Of a stretch of DNA of 64,000 bases, positions 16,471 through 27,635 are shown piece by piece. The notes beneath the pieces were generated by a model. That model was not told where the DNA came from and ran no database searches. It saw only the letters and a list, made by a program, of their open reading frames with translations. The position numbers and the translations under genes are program-made. Positions within the stretch are counted from its first letter, which is position 1. Each line of letters begins with the position of its first letter. The stretch comes from CALMZY01 sp052033915 (GTDB taxonomy: Bacteria; Verrucomicrobiota; Kiritimatiellia; CAIQIC01; JAGNIJ01). The DNA lies in the NCBI GenBank assembly GCA_052033915.1, contig JBPOJF010000004.1, forward strand, positions 50,829 to 114,828. Direction: 5' to 3'.

Positions 16471-17871
16471 TTACTCTTTCCCCGTCCAGCAATACGTGCA
16501 CATCTGATCTGCGGGGAGGCCGATGGCTTCGATGAGGTCTTCGATTCTCTGGTACTTCAGCGTAGTGAGTCCGAGCCGCTTCCGGATGGACTCGATCATC
16601 GCGAAGTGTTTTTCGGAATCGGACCGGGCGTAGGTCTCGATATCCTTGTCATCCTGCCCTTCGATCTCCTTGATGGCGCGGCGCCCCGCGAGATCGAGCA
16701 CCGACCGCGAGCGGGAGAAGTTCAGGAACTTGCAGCCGAAGAGGAGCGGCGGGCAGGCGGACCGCATATGCACTTCCTTCGCGCCGCTCCCAAAAAGCCG
16801 CTTGATGGTGTCCTGGAGCTGTGTGCCCCGCACGATCGAGTCTTCGAGGAACAACAGTCGCTTGTCCTGGATGATCTCGCGGATCGGGATCAGCTTCATC
16901 CGCGCGACGAGGTCGCGAACGCTCTGGTCCTGCGGCATGAAGCTGCGCGGCCAGGTCGCCGTGTATTTCGCGAAGGGCCGGCGGTAGGGAACCTTGACCT
17001 CGTTGGCGTAGCCGATCGCGTGCCCGACACCCGAGTCCGGGATGTCGGCGACCATGTCGACCGTCACGTCGTCTTTCCTCGCGAGTATCGCGCCGCAGCG
17101 ATTGCGCGTGTCCTCGACATTGATCCCTTCGTAGCTGGACGCGGGGAAGCCGTAGTACACCCAGAGGAAGGCGCAGATCTGCATGCATTTTCCGGGGGCC
17201 CGGCGCTGTTCCACGCCGTCGGCCGTGATCCGTACGATCTCGCCGGGGCCCAGGTTCCGCATGACGCTGTAGCCGAGGTTCGGAAAGGCGCAGGTCTCCA
17301 TGGTGACCGCGTACGCGCCGTCTTTCTCGCCCAGAACCACGGGCGTGCGGCCCAGCCGGTCGCGCGCGGCGTAGATTCCGTAGTCCGTAAGGATCAGGAT
17401 CGAGGCCGATCCCTGCACCGCTTCCTGCGCTTTCCGGATCCCCTCTTCAAACGAGGACTCCTGGTTGATCAGCGTGGCGATGAGTTCCGTCGGGTTAATC
17501 TCGTCGCCGCTCATCTCGGAGAAATGCGTGGTGCGTTTGCTGAACGCCTTCTTCGTCAATTCCGCGGCATTCTTGACGACGCTGACCGTGACGATCGCGT
17601 ACGTGCCGAGATGCGAGCCGATGATCAGCGGCTGGTCCTCGTAATCGCTGATGATCCCGATACCGGTGTTGCCGTGAAGGCGCGCGACGTCGTTCTCGAA
17701 CTTCGAACGGAACTGCGCGTTGGAAATGTCATGGATGAATCGCGAGATGGTCTTCGAATTCTGTACGGCGAGTCCGCCGCGTTTCGTGCCGAGATGCGAG
17801 TGATAGTCCGTCCCGTAGAAGAGATCCGTGACGCAATCTTGTTTTGAAGTGACGCCAAAAAAACCGCCCAT
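16471..17871 (-). CDS. PurF-like amidophosphoribosyltransferase lacking the N-terminal nucleophile Cys
   Basis: The 466-residue protein aligns by eye with glutamine PRPP amidotransferase along its whole length. It has an N-terminal Ntn-type glutaminase domain (FYGTDYHSHLGTKRGGLAV, GNTGIGIISDYEDQP, SHLGTYAIVTVS) and a PRTase domain with VADIPDSGVGHAIGYA and the PRPP loop LLFLEDSIVRGTQ. Canonical PurF begins Met-Cys-Gly-Ile with Cys as the glutaminase nucleophile; here the N-terminus is MGGFFGVTSKQDC, so position 2 is Gly. The nearest Cys is Cys13. The start is fixed by AGGAGG nine bases upstream and a good promoter. It may use ammonia, act on another amine, or be regulatory. I recall the same MGGFFG form in some anaerobes. 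Confidence 0.8.
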   Translation of the reverse strand: MGGFFGVTSKQDCVTDLFYGTDYHSHLGTKRGGLAVQNSKTISRFIHDISNAQFRSKFENDVARLHGNTGIGIISDYEDQPLIIGSHLGTYAIVTVSVVKNAAELTKKAFSKRTTHFSEMSGDEINPTELIATLINQESSFEEGIRKAQEAVQGSASILILTDYGIYAARDRLGRTPVVLGEKDGAYAVTMETCAFPNLGYSVMRNLGPGEIVRITADGVEQRRAPGKCMQICAFLWVYYGFPASSYEGINVEDTRNRCGAILARKDDVTVDMVADIPDSGVGHAIGYANEVKVPYRRPFAKYTATWPRSFMPQDQSVRDLVARMKLIPIREIIQDKRLLFLEDSIVRGTQLQDTIKRLFGSGAKEVHMRSACPPLLFGCKFLNFSRSRSVLDLAGRRAIKEIEGQDDKDIETYARSDSEKHFAMIESIRKRLGLTTLKYQRIEDLIEAIGLPADQMCTYCWTGKE

Positions 17872-17903
17872 GCGTTCATACCTCCTGAAAAGTGAGAGCC
17901 TGC

Positions 17904-17932
17904 ATCATATGACGGCGCGGGCGAACACGCAA
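17904..17932 (-). promoter_or_regulatory. promoter of the PurF-like gene
   Basis: On the minus strand TTGCGT and TATGAT are separated by exactly 17 bases, about 33 bases upstream of the ATG. AGGAGG lies between promoter and start. Confidence 0.6.
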
Positions 17933-18038
17933 GAAGAGCGCAGGGGGCATTTTGACGCAGGGGATGCGGATTTCCGGGCTGTGGAGGACGAAATCGAGTT
18001 CGCGTTTCGGCGCCCTCCCTCGTTCTTCAAGGCCGCCT

Positions 18039-21353
<3,315 letters not shown>

Positions 21354-21400
21354 CAGCGGTAAAGATACGCCGGAGTCGAGAGTTCTTCCAGTTCCAAGTT

Positions 21401-21433
21401 GAGGAAGCGGAGAGATCCGTTCCGCTCTTCCTC
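21401..21433. repeat. inverted repeat between rpoN and mfd
   Basis: GAGGAAGCGGA (21401-21411) pairs with TCCGCTCTTCCTC (21421-21433), with a two-base bulge. No T-run follows on the minus strand, so it is not a clear terminator. Confidence 0.35.
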
Positions 21434-21453
21434 GCGGTCAACCCGGAGCTGCC

Positions 21454-22884
21454 TTAGAACGACTTGCGCAGGTGCGAGGGCAGGATGCGGAGTTCGTCGC
21501 GGTATTTGGCGATCGTGCGGCGGGCGACGGTGATGCCTTTTTCCTTCAGCATGGCGACCATGGCCTGGTCGGAGAGCGGGTTCGTGGTGTCTTCCGCGGC
21601 GACGATCTGGGCGATGGCTTCCTTGATGGTCTTGTTGGATACTTCGCCGCCGTCGGCGTCCTTGTAGCCGGGTGTGAAAAAGTACTTCATCTCGAATGTG
21701 CCGCGCGGGGTCTGCATGTACTTGTTGGCGATCGCGCGGCTGACGGTGGTTTCGTGGATGCCGAGCAGCGAGGCGATCTCGAGCATCGTCAGCGGCTTGA
21801 GGTGCGAGAGGCCGTGATCGAGGAATTCCCGCTGGACCCGGACGATCTCGCACGCGATGCGGTAAATCGTCTGCTGCCGCTGGTGGATGCTCTTGATGAG
21901 AAGGGCGCCCGCGCGGATTTTGTCGCGGACGTAGGTTTTCACTTCGTCGCTTGTGCCGGCATCGTCCATCATCTGGCGATACTGCTTGCTGATGAACAGG
22001 CGGGGAATCTGGTCGCGGTTGAGGATGACGACGTATTCGTTGCCGACCTTCTGGACGACGACTTCAGGCAGGACGTACGCGGGGACTTCCGCGGTGAACA
22101 TGCGGCCCGGCCTGGGCTCGAGCGTGCCGATGAACCGGGCGGCCTGCTGAACGTCCTCGACGGACACTTTCAGGTTCCTGGCGATGAGCGCGTACTTGTG
22201 GGCGCCCAACTCGTCGAGGTGGTTGCGGACGATCGTCGCAACCAGCGAATCGTCCTTGCCGAGGCGTTGAAGCTGCAGGAGCAGACATTCCTTCAGGTCG
22301 CGCGCGCCCACGCCGATGGGGTCGAACTCCTGGATCATCGCCAGCAGTTCGCGCAGGCGCTCCAGATCGAACCCGGTGTTCTGGGCGATCTCTTCGAGGC
22401 TGGATGTCAGGTATCCGTCGTCGTTGATGCTGCCGATCAGCAGGTCCGCGACCGGGCGGTCGAGTTCGCTCAAACTGGCCAGGGCGACCTGGCTGGCGAG
22501 GTGTTCCTGCAGCGACCGGGGTTGGGCGATCGAATCGAAGAAGAACTGCCTTTTCTGGGCGTCCTCCGCCGAGTAGGTGTGTGTCGCCTGGTTCTGGTGG
22601 AAGTACTCGCGCCACTCGTCGTCGAGCCGGGCGAGGACATTGTATTCCTCGTTGAAATCAATCTCCTGAGCCTCCTCCCGATCGCGGCTTCCGGGCTCGA
22701 CTTCGATCCGCTCGTTCTGAGGAGGTTTCTCTTCCAGCGTGGGATTTTGCTGCATCTCCTGCTGGACCAGGGTCCGCAGTTCCAGGATCGGCGCCTGCAG
22801 GAGCTCCAGGGACTGGCGCAGTTGGGGCGCCAACACCATCACCTGACGCTGCGTCTGAGTCTGGGCTAGAAACGGCTCAGCCAT
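21454..22884 (-). CDS. rpoN: RNA polymerase sigma-54 factor RpoN
   Basis: The 476-residue protein has the three sigma54 regions. The Gln/Leu-rich activator-interacting region I begins AEPFLAQTQTQRQVMVLAPQLRQ and includes QSLELLQAPILELRTLVQQE. A short acidic region II follows. The core-binding and DNA-binding region III includes LTMLEIASLLGIHETTVSRAI and the RpoN box ARRTIAKYRDELRI. AAAGGA lies upstream of the ATG at 22884; a longer in-frame form starting at 22908 lacks a ribosome site. It directs enhancer-dependent transcription. A sigma54-like site is seen before dnaK at 6782. Confidence 0.95.
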   Translation of the reverse strand: MAEPFLAQTQTQRQVMVLAPQLRQSLELLQAPILELRTLVQQEMQQNPTLEEKPPQNERIEVEPGSRDREEAQEIDFNEEYNVLARLDDEWREYFHQNQATHTYSAEDAQKRQFFFDSIAQPRSLQEHLASQVALASLSELDRPVADLLIGSINDDGYLTSSLEEIAQNTGFDLERLRELLAMIQEFDPIGVGARDLKECLLLQLQRLGKDDSLVATIVRNHLDELGAHKYALIARNLKVSVEDVQQAARFIGTLEPRPGRMFTAEVPAYVLPEVVVQKVGNEYVVILNRDQIPRLFISKQYRQMMDDAGTSDEVKTYVRDKIRAGALLIKSIHQRQQTIYRIACEIVRVQREFLDHGLSHLKPLTMLEIASLLGIHETTVSRAIANKYMQTPRGTFEMKYFFTPGYKDADGGEVSNKTIKEAIAQIVAAEDTTNPLSDQAMVAMLKEKGITVARRTIAKYRDELRILPSHLRKSF

Positions 22885-23032
22885 CGGGTCCTTTCTCTTG
22901 CAGATCAAGGATACCCCGCGGCCCGAACCTGCTCAAGGGCATTTTCCGTGCCAAGTTCGGTCCAGTAAGCACAGATCACAGATCCGATGTCAGGATGGGA
23001 GATCAAATAGTGTCCATCCAGCGCGCAAAGCT

Positions 23033-23060
23033 CTGATTCCTGACTTCTGACCTCTCGCTT
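23033..23060. repeat. 7-bp tandem repeat upstream of the WalJ-like gene
   Basis: Units CTGATTC, CTGACTT, CTGACCT and CTCGCTT follow one another without gaps, between divergent rpoN and the WalJ-like gene. Confidence 0.6.
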
Positions 23061-23076
23061 TACCGTTCCCTGTGGC

Positions 23077-23082
23077 TATACT
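23077..23082 (+). promoter_or_regulatory. candidate -10 element of the WalJ-like gene
   Basis: TATACT ends eight bases before the ATG at 23091. No good -35 is seen, so the promoter assignment rests on the -10 alone. Confidence 0.35.
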
Positions 23083-23090
23083 GGGGCATC

Positions 23091-23873
23091 ATGTCATTAC
23101 GTGTTTGTGTTCTCGGGAGCGGCAGCAGCGGCAATTGCACCTACATCGGATGCGATTCGTCGGGTGTGCTCATCGACGCGGGGTTGAGCGCCTTGCAGAC
23201 GGCAGTCCGGATGGAGAAGATCGGCGCGCGGCTGGACGGGATTCGCGGAATTTGCCTCAGCCACGAGCACAACGACCACACGGCCGGGTTGCGGGTGTTG
23301 AACCGCCGGCATCACATTCCCGTCTATGCCAACTCGGGCACCGTCGAGGCCTTGTGTCGCGAGGAAGCCCTGGCGGATCTCAAGTGGCAGGTGTTTTCGA
23401 CCGGGACCGCCTTTTTTATCGGCTCGTTCAGCATCGAACCGTTCACGGTTCCGCACGACGCCTTGGACCCCGTGGGGTTTGTCGTGCAGACCGGCGGTGT
23501 CCGGGTCGGTGTGGTGACGGACATGGGAATGTCGACGACGCTGATCCGCGAGAAGCTCAGGTTCTGTCATGTGATTGTCGTTGAGGCGAACCATGACGAG
23601 GACATGTTGAAGACCTCGAAACGCCCCTGGTCCCTGATCCAGCGGATTCTGGGGCGGCAGGGGCATCTCTGCAACGAGGCGGCCGCGCAGATGCTGGCGG
23701 AAATTGCCGGGCCGGACCTGCGGCACGTGTATCTTGCGCACATCAGCCGGCAATGCAACCGGCGGGAGCTGGCCCTGAAGACCGTCGAAAGAATACTGAG
23801 GGCGAAGGGCTGCGCGCACGTTCGGATCAGCCTTACCTATCCGGATCAGGTCAGCGACGTCTGGGAGGGTTGA
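23091..23873 (+). CDS. MBL-fold metallo-hydrolase, WalJ/YycJ-like
   Basis: The 260-residue protein is a metallo-beta-lactamase-fold hydrolase. It starts RVCVLGSGSSGNCTYIG, typical of the YycJ/WalJ subgroup, and has the metal site SHEHNDHTAG (HxHxDH). More metal ligands appear in EANHDEDML and YLAHISRQCNRRELAL. Members of this group are thought to be 5'-3' exonuclease-like enzymes linked to DNA repair or cell-wall signalling. It stands alone between rpoN (divergent) and the ABC ATPase. Confidence 0.85.
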   Translation: MSLRVCVLGSGSSGNCTYIGCDSSGVLIDAGLSALQTAVRMEKIGARLDGIRGICLSHEHNDHTAGLRVLNRRHHIPVYANSGTVEALCREEALADLKWQVFSTGTAFFIGSFSIEPFTVPHDALDPVGFVVQTGGVRVGVVTDMGMSTTLIREKLRFCHVIVVEANHDEDMLKTSKRPWSLIQRILGRQGHLCNEAAAQMLAEIAGPDLRHVYLAHISRQCNRRELALKTVERILRAKGCAHVRISLTYPDQVSDVWEG

Positions 23874-23882
23874 TTGTCTTTG

Positions 23883-23900
23883 ACTCCGGCTTGTCGGAGT
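23883..23900 (+). terminator. short hairpin after the WalJ-like gene
   Basis: ACTCCG-GCTTGT-CGGAGT forms a six-base stem about ten bases after the stop. The following GATATTTC is only weakly T-rich. Confidence 0.3.
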
Positions 23901-24002
23901 GATATTTCAACCCTCTGTTAACTGCGCGTTGGATTCGGCGTTCGCGGCATGGCTCGGCCGCGAACAGGCGTGTTTGCAGGCGGTGGACCGAAGGAGCATC
24001 AC

Positions 24003-25106
24003 ATGGCCAAGGTTGTGTTGGAACACATTTACAAGATCTATCCCGGCAACGTTGTCGCCGTGAACGACGCCAACCTGGAAATTGAGGATCGCGAGTTTGT
24101 CGTCCTCGTCGGGCCTTCAGGTTGCGGAAAATCGACGACCCTCCGCATGGTGGCCGGCCTCGAGGAAATCAGCAAGGGGTCCATCTACATCGACGGGAAG
24201 AAAATCAACGACATTCCCCCCAAGGATCGCGACATCGCCATGGTGTTTCAGAACTACGCCCTGTATCCGCACATGACGGTTTACAAGAATATGGCGTTCG
24301 GGCTGAAGCTGCGCCGCTACCCGAAGACGGAGATCGACGCTCGCGTGCGCGAGGCGGCCGACATTCTCGGAATCCATTCCCTGCTCGATCGCAAACCCAA
24401 GGCGCTTTCCGGCGGCCAGCGCCAGCGCGTGGCCGTGGGCCGCGCGATCGTGCGCAAACCCAAGGCGTTCCTTTTCGACGAGCCCCTGTCGAATCTCGAC
24501 GCGAAGATGCGCGTGCAGATGCGCACCGAGATCAGCAAGCTGCATACGCGGCTGTCCTCGACGATGATTTATGTGACGCACGACCAGGTGGAAGCCATGA
24601 CGATGGGCGACCGGATCGTGGTGATGAAGGACGGCTTCATCCAGCAGGTCGCCACGCCGTTGGATCTCTACAACCATCCGTGCAACCAGTTCGTCGCCGG
24701 CTTTATCGGGAGCCCTCCGATGAACTTTTTCGAGGGTCGGATCGAGCAGAAGAACGGAGGCATCTGGTTCAGCGAGGGGAACTTCGAGGTGCGCGCCGAG
24801 GACAACCAGGCCGCGAAGCTCAGTTCCCGGGTGGGAGAGCCGGTGGTGTTCGGCGTGCGGCCGGAGGATGTGCAGGACGTCCTGTACGTGACCAATGCGA
24901 ACCCCGACCATCAGGTCAAGGCTCGCGTCGAAGTCGTCGAGCCGATGGGCGCGGAGGTTTACATTTACCTGAACACCGGCAAGCATACCTTCATATCGCG
25001 CGTGGATATGCACGACAACGCCGATGTGAATCAGCAGCTCACGATGGTGTTGAATATGAAGAAGGCGCACTTCTTTGACTCGAAGTCGGGCGAGACGATT
25101 GTCTAG
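24003..25106 (+). CDS. carbohydrate ABC transporter ATP-binding protein (MsmX/UgpC/MalK family), orphan
   Basis: The 367-residue ATPase has Walker A GPSGCGKSTT, the Q-loop in FQNYALYPHMTV, the signature LSGGQRQRVAVGRAIVRKP, Walker B FLFDEPLSNLDAKM and the H-loop YVTHDQVEAM. A C-terminal TOBE/regulatory domain (FGVRPEDVQDV...VEVVEPMGAEVYIYL) makes it the sugar-uptake type. AAGGAG lies eight bases before the ATG. No permease or binding-protein gene is nearby. This suggests it energises several separately encoded sugar importers, as MsmX does in Bacillus. Confidence 0.92.
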   Translation: MAKVVLEHIYKIYPGNVVAVNDANLEIEDREFVVLVGPSGCGKSTTLRMVAGLEEISKGSIYIDGKKINDIPPKDRDIAMVFQNYALYPHMTVYKNMAFGLKLRRYPKTEIDARVREAADILGIHSLLDRKPKALSGGQRQRVAVGRAIVRKPKAFLFDEPLSNLDAKMRVQMRTEISKLHTRLSSTMIYVTHDQVEAMTMGDRIVVMKDGFIQQVATPLDLYNHPCNQFVAGFIGSPPMNFFEGRIEQKNGGIWFSEGNFEVRAEDNQAAKLSSRVGEPVVFGVRPEDVQDVLYVTNANPDHQVKARVEVVEPMGAEVYIYLNTGKHTFISRVDMHDNADVNQQLTMVLNMKKAHFFDSKSGETIV

Positions 25107-25148
25107 CGCGGTTCGCGCCTCCAAAGGTTGTCGGGCGGGCTTTCAGCC

Positions 25149-26342
25149 ATGGCGTGTTTGCAAATTCTTTCCAAGATCGCGCAGTTTCTGCTGGTCGTGG
25201 GCGTTTCGTTTGTTGCGCTCACCCTCATCGCCAGCATGATCCGCTTTCAGCGCATTACGCGAAAGGCATCCGAGCCCGATGAGACCGTCAATCCCCACGA
25301 TCTCTTCCAGGTGGAGATCGCGAACCGGCTTGGCACGGCGCACCTGGAGCCCGAGCCGTTTCTCGTGATGATCCTAGGGTCGGGCAACCTGCCTCCGGAA
25401 GTCGAGCAGCGGAACCAGAAGGCGGGGGAGCCGTTCCTGGACGCGATCGAGGGACGCTTGAAGAAAATGCTTCGCGGCACCGACACGGTCGTCCAGATCG
25501 GCGGAAACAGGATCGGCGTGGTGGCGGACGCGCCGCGCGAGGCCGCCGAAAGGATTGCCGGGCGTCTTCTGGACGAGGCGTTCCGGGAGCCCGCGGCGGG
25601 GGTTCCGGCCGAACCGGCGGCCCTCGACCTGTCCATGGGTGTGTCCACGTATCCCGAAAACGGGACCCGCGTGAAGACCCTCATGCAGGCGGCGGCCGCC
25701 TCGCTCCATGACGCCCTTCACAAGGGACCGGGCCGGTTCGTGCTCGCGGCCGGGGAGGACGCGCCGGGAGATGATCAGGAATCGCCGCCGGAAGGAACGA
25801 AGGAAACGGAAAGAGAGCCGTTGAGCGTTCTGGTCGAGCCGGACCGGATGAGCATTGTCCTGCCGAAGTACATCGCGCAGTACCGCAAGCAGGAGCGCCC
25901 CGTGTCCACGCTGATCCTGGGGGTGGATCATTTCGAGCGGTACGGCGAACATTACGGTTCGTCCGCCGGCGAGATGATTCTCCGTCAGCTCGGGGAGTTT
26001 CTGCAGGATGCCGTCCGCGAATCGGATTTGGTTGGCCTGGCGGACCAACGGTTGTTTCTGATCGTCATGCCCTGCGCTCCCTCCGAGGCGCTGATCGCGG
26101 CCCAGCGATTGGTCAACGCGGTCAGGAGGCGGAGCTTTCCGGCGGGGGACAGCACCCTTCGCGTCACCTGCTGTGCGGGCGTGGCGGGCTATCCCGATCA
26201 CGGAGGGCATCCGCGCCGGCTGGTGGATGCGGCCACGGCCGCGCTCGAAGCCGCCCAGGAAAATGGGCGCGGCATGTGCCTGATGTACGAGCCCTCCATG
26301 CGTTCCGCCCTGAAGCGGGAAGAATCGGTCGAGAGGTTCTAG
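25149..26342 (+). CDS. membrane-anchored protein with two degenerate GGDEF-like domains
   Basis: The 397-residue protein has an N-terminal membrane helix (AQFLLVVGVSFVALTLIASMI). Two regions have the spacing and motifs of diguanylate cyclase domains. The first (about 50-200) ends in LSMGVSTYPENGTRVKTLMQAA. The second (about 225-390) has LILGVDHFERYGEHYG, GEMILRQLGEFL, then VTCCAGVAGYPDHGG and VDAATAALEAAQENGR. The GGDEF loop itself is absent in both (IGGNRIGVVAD; LADQRLFLIVM), so cyclic-di-GMP synthesis is not expected. It may be a ligand sensor or scaffold. TTG at 25128 is a possible alternative start. Confidence 0.7.
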   Translation: MACLQILSKIAQFLLVVGVSFVALTLIASMIRFQRITRKASEPDETVNPHDLFQVEIANRLGTAHLEPEPFLVMILGSGNLPPEVEQRNQKAGEPFLDAIEGRLKKMLRGTDTVVQIGGNRIGVVADAPREAAERIAGRLLDEAFREPAAGVPAEPAALDLSMGVSTYPENGTRVKTLMQAAAASLHDALHKGPGRFVLAAGEDAPGDDQESPPEGTKETEREPLSVLVEPDRMSIVLPKYIAQYRKQERPVSTLILGVDHFERYGEHYGSSAGEMILRQLGEFLQDAVRESDLVGLADQRLFLIVMPCAPSEALIAAQRLVNAVRRRSFPAGDSTLRVTCCAGVAGYPDHGGHPRRLVDAATAALEAAQENGRGMCLMYEPSMRSALKREESVERF

Positions 26343-26380
26343 CGTCCCTGGCCTTGCCCCCGGGCGGCCGTATTTCTCTT

Positions 26381-26410
26381 TTGCACTTCCGGTCGGGCTC
26401 AGACTATCAT
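26381..26410 (+). promoter_or_regulatory. promoter of pdxJ-acpS-nnr
   Basis: TTGCAC and TATCAT are separated by 18 bases. The -10 ends ten bases before the ATG, so the leader would be only a few bases long. Confidence 0.5.
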
Positions 26411-26420
26411 CCGATTCTTT

Positions 26421-27164
26421 ATGAAGCCTACGAATCTCAAACTGGGTGTGAATATCGACCATGTCGCGACGCTGAGGCAGGTTCGCGGAACGAGCTATCC
26501 GAGCCCGCTCGAGGCCGCGCGGCTTTGCATGGAGGCGGGCGCCCACGGCATTACGGTTCATCTTCGCGAAGACCGGCGGCATATTCAGGAAGCCGACGTT
26601 CGCGCGATCCGGAAGGAACGCGGTATTCCGCTGAACCTCGAAATGGCCAACGCTCCCTCGATCGTGAAAATTGCGCTCGACGTGCGGCCCGACGAGGTTT
26701 GCCTGGTCCCCGAGCGCCGGCAGGAACTGACGACCGAAGGCGGACTGGACGCGGCCGGACAGGAGTCCGCGCTGAGGCCGACGGTGGAAGCCCTGTCCCG
26801 CGCGGGGATCCGCGTGAGTCTCTTCATCGAAGCCTCGGAGAAGCAGTTGGAAGCGGCCGCCGATCTGGGCGTACCCGTGGTCGAACTGCACACCGGCGCG
26901 TACTGTGATGCGGACCCCAAGACGGCGCCGGCCCTGCTGCGAAGGCTGGTCGAAGGGGCGAAGATAGCCCATGAACTGGGCCTTCAGGTCAACGCGGGGC
27001 ATGGGCTCAACCTGGAGAACGTGGCCGCCGTGCTGGCGGTTCCGCACCTCGACACGTTGAATATCGGACATAGCCTCGTCGCGCGAGCCGTGTTCGTGGG
27101 ATTGGAGAACGCCGTGCGGGAAATGCTGGAAGCCCTGTCTTCGTACCGCGGAGGCGGGACATGA
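26421..27164 (+). CDS. pdxJ: pyridoxine 5'-phosphate synthase PdxJ
   Basis: The 247-residue TIM-barrel enzyme condenses 1-deoxyxylulose-5-phosphate with 3-amino-2-oxopropyl phosphate to make pyridoxine phosphate. It starts LKLGVNIDHVATLRQVRG, the family N-terminus, and contains ITVHLREDRRHIQEADV, LNLEMANAPSIV and VELHTGAYCD. It ends with VNAGHGLNLENV and LNIGHSLVARAVFVGLENAV. With pdxA at 13259 it supports a DXP-dependent vitamin B6 route. The stop overlaps the acpS start (ATGA), so the two are translationally coupled; the pairing pdxJ-acpS is common in bacteria. Confidence 0.97.
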   Translation: MKPTNLKLGVNIDHVATLRQVRGTSYPSPLEAARLCMEAGAHGITVHLREDRRHIQEADVRAIRKERGIPLNLEMANAPSIVKIALDVRPDEVCLVPERRQELTTEGGLDAAGQESALRPTVEALSRAGIRVSLFIEASEKQLEAAADLGVPVVELHTGAYCDADPKTAPALLRRLVEGAKIAHELGLQVNAGHGLNLENVAAVLAVPHLDTLNIGHSLVARAVFVGLENAVREMLEALSSYRGGGT

Positions 27165-27571
27165 AGCGTGAGCCGGCTGTCCGGAACGTGATGGGGATCG
27201 GGATCGACCTCGTGGAAAACGAGCGGATGCGCACGACCCTTCGGCGCTGGGATCGTTCGTTCAAAGAGAAGATTTTTCTCCCGCGGGAACGTTCCTACTG
27301 CGAGTCGCGGGCGGAGCCGTGGAATCATTACGCGGGACGTTTTGCCGTGAAGGAGGCCGTCAGCAAGGCGTTCGGCACGGGGGTCAGCGAGCATATCGGC
27401 TGGCTCGACATCGAGGTGGTGCGCGATCGCAAGACCGGCGCGCCATCCGTCCGGCTGAGCCCTAAGGGAAAACAACTGGCCCGGAAGCGCGGTGTGGAAG
27501 AGGTTCTCGTCAGCCTGTCGCACACGCGGCACTACGCGGTTGCCCAGGCCGTGCTGGTGGGTCGGTCATGA
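27161..27571 (+). CDS. acpS: holo-[acyl-carrier-protein] synthase AcpS
   Basis: The 136-residue enzyme transfers 4'-phosphopantetheine from CoA to acyl carrier protein. It has the metal-binding motif MGIGIDLVENERMR, then FAVKEAVSKAFGTG with the conserved WNHYAGRFAVKEA helix, and ends VSLSHTRHYAVAQAVL. The start overlapping pdxJ adds about ten residues to the usual N-terminus; an internal ATG at 27191 is the alternative. nnr follows 64 bases later. Confidence 0.93.
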   Translation: MKREPAVRNVMGIGIDLVENERMRTTLRRWDRSFKEKIFLPRERSYCESRAEPWNHYAGRFAVKEAVSKAFGTGVSEHIGWLDIEVVRDRKTGAPSVRLSPKGKQLARKRGVEEVLVSLSHTRHYAVAQAVLVGRS

Positions 27572-27635
27572 TGTGACGCGGGCGCCGCGGCGCGTTGCGC
27601 CCGGGGTCCGGGATGTTTCGGGAAGAAGGATAGCC

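Noticed and set aside
17625..17879. Small frame starting at 17879 right after AGGAGG before the PurF-like gene
   Set aside because: The protein is out of frame with the conserved PurF sequence and has no motifs; the 17871 start is the real one.
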